54,226 nt of DNA, taken from NCBI GenBank assembly GCA_016200545.1, contig JACQEO010000022.1, positions 1 to 54,226 of the forward strand, written 5' to 3'. Both the position numbers and the translations under genes were made by a program. Below, piece after piece: positions 7,753 to 15,769 of this stretch; the first letter of the stretch is position 1, and each line of letters starts with the position of its first letter. This DNA comes from Deltaproteobacteria bacterium (GTDB lineage: Bacteria > Desulfobacterota > Binatia > UTPRO1). The notes under the pieces are model-generated. The model was given only the letters and a program-made list of their open reading frames with translations, searched no databases and had not been told where the DNA came from.

Positions 7753-8001
7753 CTACGGCCGGACTTCGAAAGCGATGGCGGCGAGGCAGAGGATGGCGCC
7801 GGCGAAGAACGTGAGCAGTTGCAACGAGCGCGGCCCGAGGAGACTCACGGCGAAGCCGCCGAGACCGAGCGCATAGAGAGACGGGGCGATGGTCGCCCGG
7901 ACGGTCTCGGCGGCGATCGCCTCGTAGATCTTCCAGGCCGCGAAGACCACGATGAACACCACGGGGAACGGCCGCCGGCGCGCGCGCTCGTCCGCGCTCA
8001 T
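7753..8001 (-). CDS. Small two-helix membrane protein downstream of recN
   Basis: The 82-residue protein starts at ATG 8001, overlapping the recN stop (ATGA), so it is translationally coupled to recN. After a basic N-terminus (MSADERARRRPF) it has up to three hydrophobic segments: VVFIVVFAAWKIYEA, LYALGLGGFAVSLLG and LQLLTFFAGAILCLAAIAF. It is predicted to be an inner-membrane protein. No family is recognised, and the link with DNA repair is by position only. Confidence 0.65.
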   Translation of the reverse strand: MSADERARRRPFPVVFIVVFAAWKIYEAIAAETVRATIAPSLYALGLGGFAVSLLGPRSLQLLTFFAGAILCLAAIAFEVRP

Positions 8002-9728
8002 TCTTCGGCGCGCGCGCCGAGGCGGCGGAGCTCGGCGGCGTGGCGCCGCGCTTGCGCGGTGACGGTGACGCCGCCGAGCATGCGCGCGAGCTCCTCGACA
8101 CGCTCGCGGTCGGACAGGCGCGCCGCCGACGAGCGGGTGCGGCCGCCGCTCGGACGCTTGCGAACGACGTAGTGGTGGTCGGCACAAGCGGCGATCTGCG
8201 GCAGATGCGTGATGCACAGCACCTGGCGGCCGCGCGCGAGCTGGCGGAGCTTCCGCCCGACGACCTCGGCGACGCCACCGCCGATGCCGGCGTCGACCTC
8301 GTCGAACACCAGCGTCGGTACGTCGGATGCGCCCGCCGTCGCCGCCTTGAGCGCGAGCATCACGCGCGAGAGCTCTCCCCCCGAGGCGATGCGCGCAAGC
8401 GGCCGCGCCGCCTCGCCGCGGTTCGGCGCCAAGAGAAAGACGACGCGCTCGGCGCCCGACGGCGCGAGCCCGTCACGCAGGCGCGATCCGTTCGCGGCAC
8501 TTCCGCCGTTGCCGCCGACGGTCGCCGCGGCGAGCGGCTCGAGGGTGATCGTGAGCGCGGCACAGGTGAGCGCGAGCTCACCCAGTCCGGCGGTGATACG
8601 CGCGCCGAGCGCCGTGGCCGCGCGACGGCGACCCGCGGTCAGCGTGTCGGCGGCCTCCCAGGCGCGCGCCAGCGCGCGCTCGACCTCGCGCTCGAGCTCC
8701 GCCGGGTCGGCGCCGCTGCCCTCGAGCTCGGCGAGCTCGCGCTCGAGGCGCGCCTGGCGTTCGACCAACTCCGCCGCTTCGCAGCCGAGCTTGCGGACGA
8801 GCCGCTGCACGAGGGCGAGGCGCTCCTCGATACGCTCGAGTCGCTCGGGATCGGCGGCGATCGCGCGCCCCCGCGCCGCCAGGCGGAGCGCGGCTTCCTC
8901 GAGGGCGGGACGCGCCTCGTCGAGCAGACGCGCCGCCTCGCCGAGCTCGGGGTCGATCGCGCCCAAGGCGGCGAGGCGGCCGGCGTGACGGGTCACGATC
9001 TCGACGACGGCGGCGTCGCCGGCATAGAGCGCCTGCTCGGCCTCCGCGGCGGCGGTCCGCAGGCGCTCGGCGTGACGCAGAATCTCGCGCTCGCGCGCGA
9101 GCTGCTCGACCTCGCCCGCACGCACCGCCGCCCGCCGCAGCTCCTCCGCCTGATGGCCGAGGAGCTCGCGCCGCGCGGCACGTCCCTCGGCACCGTCGCG
9201 AACGGCACGCAGCCGCTCCTCGGCATGTACGAGCTCGCGGTACCGTGCCGCCATCGCCGCGACCAGAGTGTCGAGACCGCCGGCTTCGTCGAGGAGCGCG
9301 CGCTGCGTCTCGGGACGGAGGAGCGTGTGATGCTCGTGCTGACCGTAGACGTGGATGAGGTGCTCGCCGATCTCCGCAAGCCGCGCCGCCGTGACCAGAT
9401 GATCGTTCACGTAGGCCCGCTGCCGCGTCGAGGCGATCGTCCGCCGGATCGTCGTCTCGAGCGCTGCCGCGTCACCACCGTCGTCGCTCGGCTCGGCGAG
9501 CGCCGCGGCGACCGCGGGTCCGCTGAAGAGCGCTTCGACCTCGCCGTCCTCGGCGCCGTCGCGCAGGAGATCGCCACCGCCGCGATCCCCGAGTAGGAGT
9601 CCGAGCGCTCGCATGAGGATCGTCTTCCCGGCTCCGGTCTCGCCGGTGATGACGTTCAACCCGGGCTCGAAGGTGATCTCGAGATCCTCGATGACAGCGA
9701 GATTACGAATGCGGAGATCGGCGAGCAT
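7998..9728 (-). CDS. recN: DNA repair protein RecN (SMC-like ATPase)
   Basis: RecN binds DNA ends and helps recombinational repair of double-strand breaks. The 576-residue length is normal. The N-terminus is MLADLRIRNLAVIEDLEITF, with the Walker A motif GETGAGKT at residues 29-36. A long Glu/Arg/Ala-rich coiled-coil centre spans about residues 150-370. The ABC signature SGGELSRVMLALK and the Walker B PTLVFDEVDAGIGG follow, then CITHLPQIAACAD with the switch His. It is followed by a coupled small membrane protein and preceded by nadK 19 nt away, suggesting a nadK-recN operon. Confidence 0.97.
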   Translation of the reverse strand: MLADLRIRNLAVIEDLEITFEPGLNVITGETGAGKTILMRALGLLLGDRGGGDLLRDGAEDGEVEALFSGPAVAAALAEPSDDGGDAAALETTIRRTIASTRQRAYVNDHLVTAARLAEIGEHLIHVYGQHEHHTLLRPETQRALLDEAGGLDTLVAAMAARYRELVHAEERLRAVRDGAEGRAARRELLGHQAEELRRAAVRAGEVEQLAREREILRHAERLRTAAAEAEQALYAGDAAVVEIVTRHAGRLAALGAIDPELGEAARLLDEARPALEEAALRLAARGRAIAADPERLERIEERLALVQRLVRKLGCEAAELVERQARLERELAELEGSGADPAELEREVERALARAWEAADTLTAGRRRAATALGARITAGLGELALTCAALTITLEPLAAATVGGNGGSAANGSRLRDGLAPSGAERVVFLLAPNRGEAARPLARIASGGELSRVMLALKAATAGASDVPTLVFDEVDAGIGGGVAEVVGRKLRQLARGRQVLCITHLPQIAACADHHYVVRKRPSGGRTRSSAARLSDRERVEELARMLGGVTVTAQARRHAAELRRLGARAEE

Positions 9729-9747
9729 CCCGTGCCCGACGCCGCCC

Positions 9748-10608
9748 TTAGCGCTCGCCCCAATGGAGCTTCTCGCGGAGCACCGAGAGGAAACCGCGGC
9801 CGCCGGTGCGCACGAGCGCGACCGCGTGCGGCGACTTGGCGATCTCGACGACGTCGCCGTCGACGAGCGCGATCCCTTCTTGGCCGTCGAGGGTGAGGAC
9901 GACGTCCTGGTCGGGGGCGTGCAGCTCCACCTCGACGAGCGCCGACTCCGAGACGACGAGCGGGCGTTGCGTCAACGTGTGCGGACAGATGGGCGAGAGC
10001 AGGGTGACGCCCACCCGCGGGCTCACCACCGGCCCGCCGGCCGAGAGCGAGTACGCCGTCGAGCCGGTGGGCGTCGCGACGATCAGGCCGTCGGCCTTGT
10101 AGACGCAGAGGTACTCGCCGTCGACCGAGGTGCGGAGATCGATGATGCGGGCGAGGGCGCTCTTGTTGATGACGGCGTCGTTCAAGACCTGCGACGCGGC
10201 GACGATCGCCCCGCCGCGGCGTACGCGCACCGCGAGCGTCGTCCGCCGATCGAGTTGAAACGCCCCGGCGAAAACGCGGTCGATCGCGGGCAGCGCCTCA
10301 TCCGTCGACACCTCGGTGAGGAAGCCGAGACCCCCGAGATTGACGCCGAGGACCCGCAGCTCGCGGTCGGCGACGAGGCGCGCCACGCTCAGCAACGTGC
10401 CGTCGCCGCCGAGCGCGATCAGGAGATCGGCGTCGGCTACCATCGACGCTTTGTCGGCGGAGCGTGCCCCGTCGATCTCCATCCCCGGCTCCACGAGCAC
10501 TTCGACCCGGCGGGCGATCAGCCGCGCCGCGACGACGCGCGCGAGAGCCGCGGCCTCGGCGCGGTTGCGCTTGACGACCAGGCCGACGATGCGAGGGGGC
10601 TCGGGCAC
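9748..10608 (-). CDS. nadK: NAD kinase
   Basis: This enzyme phosphorylates NAD at the 2' position to make NADP in the cytosol. The 286-residue protein has the catalytic GGDG motif (LIALGGDGTLLSVARL), NLGGLGFLTEV, and the second NAD-binding block TPTGSTAYSLSAGGPVV. The start is a GTG at 10608, immediately before PEPPRIVGLVVKRN; the divergent rarA begins 84 bp away. It is cotranscribed with recN, a common pairing in Proteobacteria. Confidence 0.96.
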   Translation of the reverse strand: MPEPPRIVGLVVKRNRAEAAALARVVAARLIARRVEVLVEPGMEIDGARSADKASMVADADLLIALGGDGTLLSVARLVADRELRVLGVNLGGLGFLTEVSTDEALPAIDRVFAGAFQLDRRTTLAVRVRRGGAIVAASQVLNDAVINKSALARIIDLRTSVDGEYLCVYKADGLIVATPTGSTAYSLSAGGPVVSPRVGVTLLSPICPHTLTQRPLVVSESALVEVELHAPDQDVVLTLDGQEGIALVDGDVVEIAKSPHAVALVRTGGRGFLSVLREKLHWGER

Positions 10609-10692
10609 GTCGCGAATTTATGGTGGGCGCCCCGCGAAATAGCAACCGCTCCTCGCATGCACGATCGCGGGAATGGTACGGTCGAAGGCGGG

Positions 10693-12081
10693 ATGAAACG
10701 GCGCGACACCAGACCGGACCTCTTCAGCGCCGGCGCGGCGCGCGAGCGTCGACGCACGGCGCCGCTGGCGGAGCGCATGCGCCCAGCGACCCTCGACGAG
10801 TTCGTCGGACAGGAGCACCTCCTCGGACCCGGCCGTATTCTGCGCCAGATGGTGGAGAGCGGTGTCCCGCACTCCCTCATTCTCTGGGGACCGCCGGGAA
10901 CCGGGAAGACGACGCTCGCGCACCTCCTGGCGGGCGCCGCGCAGGTCGAGTTCGTCGCCTTCTCCGCCGTCCTCTCGGGGGTGAAAGAGCTGCGACAGCT
11001 CATCGACGAGGCGCGCGATCGCCAGGCGCTCCACGGGCGCGGGACGATGCTCTTCGTCGACGAGATCCACCGCTTCAACAAGGCGCAGCAAGACGCGTTC
11101 CTGCCGCACGTGGAGAATGGCACGATCGTCCTCATCGGCGCCACCACCGAGAATCCGTCGTTCGAGGTGATCGCGCCCCTCCTGTCGCGGACGCGCGTCC
11201 TCGTCCTCGAGCCGCTCACCCCCGAGCAGATCGGACGCGTCCTCGACCGTGCCCTCGCCGACCGTGAACACGGGCTCGGGGCGGCGGCGCTCGTCTTACC
11301 CGCCGAGACCCGCGAGTTCCTCGCGACGCGCGCGCACGGCGACGCGCGCGTCGCCCTCGGCGCGCTCGAGGTGGCCGCGTCCCTCGCCGGGCAGCGCGCG
11401 GAGCACACGCTGACGCTCGCCCTCGTCGAGGAAGCACTGCAGCAGAAGGCCCTCCTCTACGACAAGAGCGGCGACGAGCACTACAACGTCGTCTCCGCGT
11501 TCATCAAAAGCCTGCGCGCGAGCGATCCCGACGCCGCAGTGTACTGGCTCATGCGCATGCTCGAAGCCGGCGAGGACCCGCTCTTTGTCGCCCGTCGCAT
11601 GATCATCTTCGCGGCCGAGGATGTTGGCAACGCCGATCCGCAGGCGCTGCAGGTCGCGGTCGCCGCCAAGGACGCGTTCCACTTCGTCGGCCTGCCGGAA
11701 GGTCGCATCCCACTCGCGCAGGCGGCGACGTACCTTGCGACCGCGCCCAAATCGAACGCCTCCTACCGTGCCATGCTCGCCGCCGCTGCGGCGGTGAAGG
11801 AGCACGGAGCGCTGCCGGTTCCACTGCCGCTGCGCAACGCGCCGACGCCGCTCATGAAAGACCTGGGCTATGGGGGCGGCTATCACTACCCGCACGACTA
11901 CGAGGGCGGCGTCGTCGAGCAGCAATGTCTCCCCGACGCGGTCGCCGACGCGCGCTTCTACGAGCCGAGCGAGCGCGGTGCCGAGGCGGCAATCGGCGAG
12001 CGTATGCGGCGGACGGCGGCGGCGAAGCACCTACCCGAGCGCGCGCGCCGGCGCCGCGACGATCGCGACCCAGAGACGTAG
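10693..12081 (+). CDS. rarA: Replication-associated recombination protein A
   Basis: RarA (MgsA) is an AAA+ clamp-loader-like ATPase acting at stalled replication forks. I choose ATG 10693 (MKRRDTRPDLFSAG) because GAAGGCGGG precedes it; ATG 10657 is also in frame. The motifs present are LAERMRPATLDEFVGQEHLL, Walker A GPPGTGKTT, Walker B LFVDEIHRFNKAQQD, sensor 1 IGATTENPSFEV, and the C-terminal tetramerisation part with YWLMRMLEAGEDP and ARRMIIFAAEDVG. The 462 residues are slightly longer than usual because of an Arg-rich tail. Confidence 0.95.
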   Translation: MKRRDTRPDLFSAGAARERRRTAPLAERMRPATLDEFVGQEHLLGPGRILRQMVESGVPHSLILWGPPGTGKTTLAHLLAGAAQVEFVAFSAVLSGVKELRQLIDEARDRQALHGRGTMLFVDEIHRFNKAQQDAFLPHVENGTIVLIGATTENPSFEVIAPLLSRTRVLVLEPLTPEQIGRVLDRALADREHGLGAAALVLPAETREFLATRAHGDARVALGALEVAASLAGQRAEHTLTLALVEEALQQKALLYDKSGDEHYNVVSAFIKSLRASDPDAAVYWLMRMLEAGEDPLFVARRMIIFAAEDVGNADPQALQVAVAAKDAFHFVGLPEGRIPLAQAATYLATAPKSNASYRAMLAAAAAVKEHGALPVPLPLRNAPTPLMKDLGYGGGYHYPHDYEGGVVEQQCLPDAVADARFYEPSERGAEAAIGERMRRTAAAKHLPERARRRRDDRDPET

Positions 12082-12204
12082 CGCGTCAGGTCACGGCGAC
12101 ACGCGGCGGCGGCGCGACGATTGTTGCAAGCTCAACGAGCGGACAACGCCGCAACGCTACCGACGGCGCCCGCCACCGAGGTGCCGCGCGCGGCGCCGCG
12201 CGCG

Positions 12205-12432
12205 CGGTACCATTTCGCATGGGCCGCGACTTTCTCCGCCGGGTGTTGGCGATCGACGTTCTCGCCTGCGCGTGCGGCGGGCGCCTGCGCTTCATCGCGA
12301 CGATCGAGGATCCGGTCGTCGTGCAGCGCATCCTCCGTCACCTCGGCCTCCCGACCGAGACGCCAGCGCCGGCACCCGCCCGACCGCCACGCGGGCCCCG
12401 ACTCTCCCCTCGTCTTCGACTTCCTCGCCTGA
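12205..12432 (+). pseudogene. IS91-like transposase C-terminal remnant
   Basis: The region reads, with two frame changes, RYHFAWAA, then FLRRVLAIDVLACACGGRLR, then FIATIEDPVVVQRILRHLGL, and finally GPDSPLVFDFLA before a stop at 12432. This is the C-terminal signature of IS91-family transposases (RYHxxWAxLLRRVFxIDVLxCPxCGGRxR and ATIEDP). The upstream Y1/Y2 HUH domain is absent and one zinc-type Cys pair is incomplete (CACGG). It is a dead fragment next to the captured cassette at 12.57-13.97 kb. Confidence 0.6.
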
Positions 12433-12571
12433 GGCCGACTCGCGCCTCCGGCACCCCGCCTGGCACACACTGCCGGCGTCGCCGGGGTGCGCCTTGACCA
12501 CGCCCGCCGGGCGGCTGTAGCGTCCCGCCGCTGTCGCCGGACCGCCCGAGAGGCCCTTCATCCGCCCTGTG

Positions 12572-12652
12572 CTTGGGACATAGAGGGCGAAAATCGGATA
12601 ATGCGCATACTGTCAACCTAGAAGACGCCTTTCGTGCTTCCTACGATCTCAC
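12572..12652 (+). repeat. 81-bp direct repeat, left copy
   Basis: Starts CTTGGGACATAGAGGGCGAA and ends TTCCTACGATCTCAC. It differs from the copy at 13891-13971 at 4 of 81 positions. The two copies bracket a 1238-bp segment whose outer genes are both truncated at the repeat. Both copies are open in the same reading frame relative to the genes they join. Confidence 0.9.
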
Positions 12653-12947
12653 GCCGATCTGGACGCTGGTGGCACTCGCCATCATGGGGCTCAGCATCTG
12701 GTTCGATGCCGTGCCCACCATCACGCGGGTCGTCGGAGCCTGGACCCCGAGTTCGACGCTCTACTTCTTCGGCGAGCTCTTTCTGCTGGTACTCGGCCTG
12801 AGCTACGCGGTGCGCCTCTCGGGGTTGAGCACGCAGGTGAAGGTGCTCGCGCAGGAGATCTCGCTGCTGCGGGCCGAGCTGGCGGAGCGCACGGCGCGCG
12901 ACGGCTCGGGCAGCACGACGGAGCCCGGCTTCACTCGGCCGTCGTGA
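12573..12947 (+). pseudogene. DUF2304-type membrane protein, N-terminus replaced by repeat
   Basis: The first 26 codons come from the 81-bp repeat (TTG start in the repeat). The remainder is a good C-terminal part of a DUF2304 protein: two hydrophobic segments (IWTLVALAIMGLSIWFDAV and LYFFGELFLLVLGLSYAV), then a coiled coil, QVKVLAQEISLLRAELAER. Normal DUF2304 proteins have an extra N-terminal membrane helix, which is missing here. DUF2304 genes usually sit beside glycosyltransferases in cell-surface polysaccharide clusters. The chimeric frame could still be translated. Confidence 0.6.
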
Positions 12948-13084
12948 TCGCGCCGCACGTCACGCCGCCGGTGCCCGTCGCACCGGGGCACCACAGCGTC
13001 ACGCTTGCCCTGGCGAGCCGCCCGGACCTGGTCGTGGCTCGGCAGGCGGTGCACGTCGCCGACTCCGCGAAGAACCAGCGCTGA
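12944..13084 (+). CDS. Very small coupled ORF between DUF2304 and methyltransferase genes
   Basis: This 46-residue frame starts at GTG 12944, overlapping the previous stop (GTGA), and ends in TGATG with the methyltransferase start. The double coupling supports real translation. The product (VIAPHVTPPVPVAPGHHSV, then TLALASRPDLVVARQAVHVA) has the look of a beta-strand-rich fragment without a signal peptide. Its function is unknown; it could be the leftover of a larger protein. Confidence 0.4.
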   Translation: MIAPHVTPPVPVAPGHHSVTLALASRPDLVVARQAVHVADSAKNQR

Positions 13085-13731
13085 TGGACCAGCACGAGTT
13101 CTGGGAGTCCGGCGGCGAGTACCGGCAGAGCGACCATCCGGTCGTCGAGCTGTTCGCCCGCCAGCGCGTGCGCTACCTCGAGCGCATCGGGGCGCTGGCA
13201 GGCGTGCGGTCGGTGCTTGACGTTGGCGCCGGCAGCGGCTTCTCGAGTGCGTACTATCCGACCGGCATCCACGTCGTAGCCTGCGACTACGCGGCGGGCA
13301 TGCTGCACGACAATCCGGTCCGTGACCGGCTGCGATGCTCTGCCTACCAGCTCCCCTTCCACGACGGCGCCTTCGACGTCACGACCTGCTGGGAGCTGCT
13401 GCACCATCTCGACGATCCGACCGCGGCGGTGGCCGAGATGCTCCGCGTGGCGCGTCGGCAGGTCGTGCTCTTCGAGCCCAACCGCATCAACCCGGGCCAC
13501 ATCGTGCTCGGTCTGACGCGCGACAACGAGCGGCAGTGCCTCCGCTACACACCGGGCTACGTGCGCCGTCTGGTGCAGGCGGCGGGCGGACGGATCGTGC
13601 GGCACGAGCGCGGCGGGCTACTGTTCCCGAACATCACGCCGGAGCGGATCGCGCGCTGGCTCACGCGACTGCCGTATCGAGCCCCGGTGATCGGCATCTC
13701 GCAGCTCGTGATCGCGGAACGGGGCGGTTAA
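13084..13731 (+). CDS. Class I SAM-dependent methyltransferase
   Basis: The 215-residue protein carries the SAM-binding motif I VLDVGAGSGFSS near residue 45, a motif II-like acidic position (VVACDYAAGML), the post-motif LPFHDGAFDVTTCWELLHHL, and LRVARRQVVLFEPN. These match Methyltransf_11-type enzymes that act on small molecules, sugars or lipids; the substrate is not visible. It begins at ATG 13084, overlapping the previous stop, and is followed one base later by a membrane protein gene, as in polysaccharide or glycolipid clusters. It is the only complete enzyme gene in the repeat-bounded cassette. Confidence 0.85.
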   Translation: MDQHEFWESGGEYRQSDHPVVELFARQRVRYLERIGALAGVRSVLDVGAGSGFSSAYYPTGIHVVACDYAAGMLHDNPVRDRLRCSAYQLPFHDGAFDVTTCWELLHHLDDPTAAVAEMLRVARRQVVLFEPNRINPGHIVLGLTRDNERQCLRYTPGYVRRLVQAAGGRIVRHERGGLLFPNITPERIARWLTRLPYRAPVIGISQLVIAERGG

Positions 13732-13732
13732 C

Positions 13733-13891
13733 GTGCGCCGCGCCCGGGGCGCGGTCGCCGCGGTGCTCTATCTCGGCGTCGCGCTCTGGATCGTGCGCGG
13801 CGTGCTGCCGGCACCGACCGAGCTGCTACCGTTCCGTACCGCACTGACGGATCCGGCGGTGCGGGGGCTGGATCGCAGCGATCAGCTGTAC
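13733..13891 (+). pseudogene. Truncated polytopic membrane protein, N-terminus only
   Basis: A GTG at 13733 starts MRRARGAVAAVLYLGVAL, continuing WIVRGVLPAPTELLPF, i.e. a first membrane helix and the start of a periplasmic loop typical of large polytopic membrane proteins in surface-polysaccharide or glycosyltransferase clusters. After 53 codons the frame enters the right copy of the 81-bp repeat and continues senselessly over the truA 3' end to 14182. The gene was cut by the event that placed the repeat. Confidence 0.6.
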
Positions 13892-13971
13892 TTGGGGCAT
13901 AGAAGGCGAAAGTCGGATAATGCGCATACTGTCAACCTAGAAGAGGCCTTTCGTGCTTCCTACGATCTCAC
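13891..13971 (+). repeat. 81-bp direct repeat, right copy
   Basis: Second copy of the repeat at 12572-12652. Its last bases (CTCAC) include the complement of the truA stop codon (13968-13970), so this copy abuts the truA 3' end exactly. Confidence 0.9.
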
Positions 13972-14732
13972 TCGTAGGACACAGCAACCAGACAGAGCCC
14001 CTGCGGCGGCGCGGTCGCGCCGGCGCGGGTACGGTCGCGACCGGCGAGGATCACGCCGACGGCCTCCGGCGCGAGCTCGCCGGCGCCGACGGCGACCAGC
14101 GTCCCGACGATGTTGCGCACCATGTGCTTCAGAAACGCGTTCGCCTGCACTCGATAGGTGCAAAGGTTCTCCGTCTCGGTGAGGCCGCTGTGGAGCACCC
14201 GGCGGGTGTGGCTCTCGGAGTCGCAGTCGGCAGCGCGAAACGCCGAGAAGTCGTGCTCGCCGACGAGCGCCGCGGCGGCGGTTCGCATGGCGCGCACATC
14301 GAGCGCGCGCGGCACGTGCCAGGTGTAACGGTGCCAGAACGCCGAGCGCCACGGCAGGTTCCAGATGCGGTACTCGTACACGCGCGAAGTCGCGCTGCGG
14401 CGCGCGTCGAAGGTCTCCGGTACCTGCGTGACCTCGCGGACCGCGACGTCGGCGGGCGTGAGCGCGTTCAGGGTCTTCCGCAGCTCGCGCAGCTCGATCA
14501 CGCACTCGCTGCGGAAGGTCGCTACCTGGCCGAGCGCGTGGACGCCGGCGTCGGTCCGTCCCGCGGCATGCAGACGCACCGGATGGCGGAGCGCGGTCGC
14601 GAGCGCGGTCTCGAGCACCCCTTGGAGCGTGCGCGCGTTCGGCTGCAGCTGCCAGCCGTGGTAGTCGGTGCCATCGTACTCCAGCAGTAGTCGGAACTGC
14701 ACGCGGGACCCCGGCGCCGCGCCGCGCGTCAC
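13968..14732 (-). CDS. truA: tRNA pseudouridine(38-40) synthase TruA
   Basis: TruA makes pseudouridine at positions 38-40 of the tRNA anticodon arm. The 254-residue protein shows YDGTDYHGWQLQPNARTLQG and the catalytic block GRTDAGVHALGQVATF with its Asp, then RSAFWHRYTWHVPRALD and FLKHMVRNIVGTLV. It starts at GTG 14732, overlapping the asd stop (GTGA). It is the last gene of the leu-asd run. Its stop lies within the right copy of the 81-bp repeat. Confidence 0.96.
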   Translation of the reverse strand: MTRGAAPGSRVQFRLLLEYDGTDYHGWQLQPNARTLQGVLETALATALRHPVRLHAAGRTDAGVHALGQVATFRSECVIELRELRKTLNALTPADVAVREVTQVPETFDARRSATSRVYEYRIWNLPWRSAFWHRYTWHVPRALDVRAMRTAAAALVGEHDFSAFRAADCDSESHTRRVLHSGLTETENLCTYRVQANAFLKHMVRNIVGTLVAVGAGELAPEAVGVILAGRDRTRAGATAPPQGLCLVAVSYE

Positions 14733-15757
14733 AGCTCGCGCGCGACGATCTCGGCGATCTGCACCGCGTTCAGCGCGGCGCCCTTGCGCACGTTGTCGGC
14801 GGCAACCCAGAGTTGCAGGCCCGTCGGATGCGACGGATCGTCGCGCACTCGGCCGACGTGCACGGCGTCGGTGTCGCCGACGTCCGCCGGCGTGGGATAT
14901 GGACGCTCGCTGCTCGTGTCGTAGAGCACGATGCCCGGCGACTCGCGCAGCAGGCGCTCCGCGTCGCGCGCGCCGAGCTTACGCTCGGTCTCGACCGTGA
15001 GCGCGACGGCGTGACCGAAGAACGTCGGCACGCGGACGCAGGTGACCGCAACCGGCAATTCGTCGAGGTGGAGGACCTTGCGCGTCTCGGCGACGACCTT
15101 CGCCTCCTCCTTCGTCGCCCCGTCCGCCATGAAGGCGTCCACCTGCGGAATGCAGTTGAAGGCGATGCGATGCGGGAACACCGAGGACCCGCCGTCCCCG
15201 GCATCCCGCAGGTTGAGCAGGTTCGTCGTCTCGCGCGACAAGGTCTCGATGCCGCGTTTTCCGCCTCCCGACACCGCTTGGTAGCTCGCCGCGACGATGC
15301 GCGCGAGGCCGACCGCGTCGGCGATCGGTTTCAGCGCCACCACGATCGGGATCGTCGTGCAGTTGGGGCTGGCGATGATGCCGCGCTCGCGCGCCTCGAG
15401 ATCGGCGGCGTTCACCTCGGGGACGACGAGCGGCACGTCCGGGTCCTGGCGGAAGTGGCTGCTCTTGTCGATCACCACCGCACCCGCCTCGACCGCGATC
15501 GGCGCATACTCGGCGCTGATCGCGCCGCCGGCGCAAAAGAACGCGAAGTCGACGCCGCGGAACCCCTCGGGATCGAGCCGGTCGACCCGTACCTCGCCGC
15601 GCGCGAGCTCGATCAGCTCGCCGGCGCTGCGCTCCGACGCGAAGAGCCGAAGCTCGCCGATCGGGAATCGCCGCTCCTCCAAGATCTTCAGCAATTCGCT
15701 GCCGACGGCGCCGGTCGCGCCGACGATCGCAACGGAGTATTCGCGTGTGCTCGTCAC
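14729..15757 (-). CDS. asd: Aspartate-semialdehyde dehydrogenase
   Basis: Reduces aspartyl phosphate to aspartate semialdehyde in the lysine/threonine/methionine/diaminopimelate pathway. The 342-residue protein has the N-terminal NADP-binding VAIVGATGAVGSELLKIL, the active-site Cys in SPNCTTIPIVVALKPI, and a conserved His in RVPTFFGHAVALTVET. Start is GTG 15757, 12 nt after leuB. It follows the leu genes, as in many deltaproteobacterial-type operons (leuB-asd-truA). Confidence 0.96.
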   Translation of the reverse strand: MTSTREYSVAIVGATGAVGSELLKILEERRFPIGELRLFASERSAGELIELARGEVRVDRLDPEGFRGVDFAFFCAGGAISAEYAPIAVEAGAVVIDKSSHFRQDPDVPLVVPEVNAADLEARERGIIASPNCTTIPIVVALKPIADAVGLARIVAASYQAVSGGGKRGIETLSRETTNLLNLRDAGDGGSSVFPHRIAFNCIPQVDAFMADGATKEEAKVVAETRKVLHLDELPVAVTCVRVPTFFGHAVALTVETERKLGARDAERLLRESPGIVLYDTSSERPYPTPADVGDTDAVHVGRVRDDPSHPTGLQLWVAADNVRKGAALNAVQIAEIVAREL

Positions 15758-15769
15758 GTGCCTCGCCGC

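Noticed and set aside
6716..8278. Minus-strand frame of 520 codons
   Set aside because: It spans recN's 3' end, the secreted protein gene and the decayed genes in a poor Arg/Ser-rich frame; the other frames carry recognisable signals.
8040..9596. Long plus-strand frame of 518 codons
   Set aside because: It lies antisense to recN, with no motif; the minus frame has all RecN signatures.
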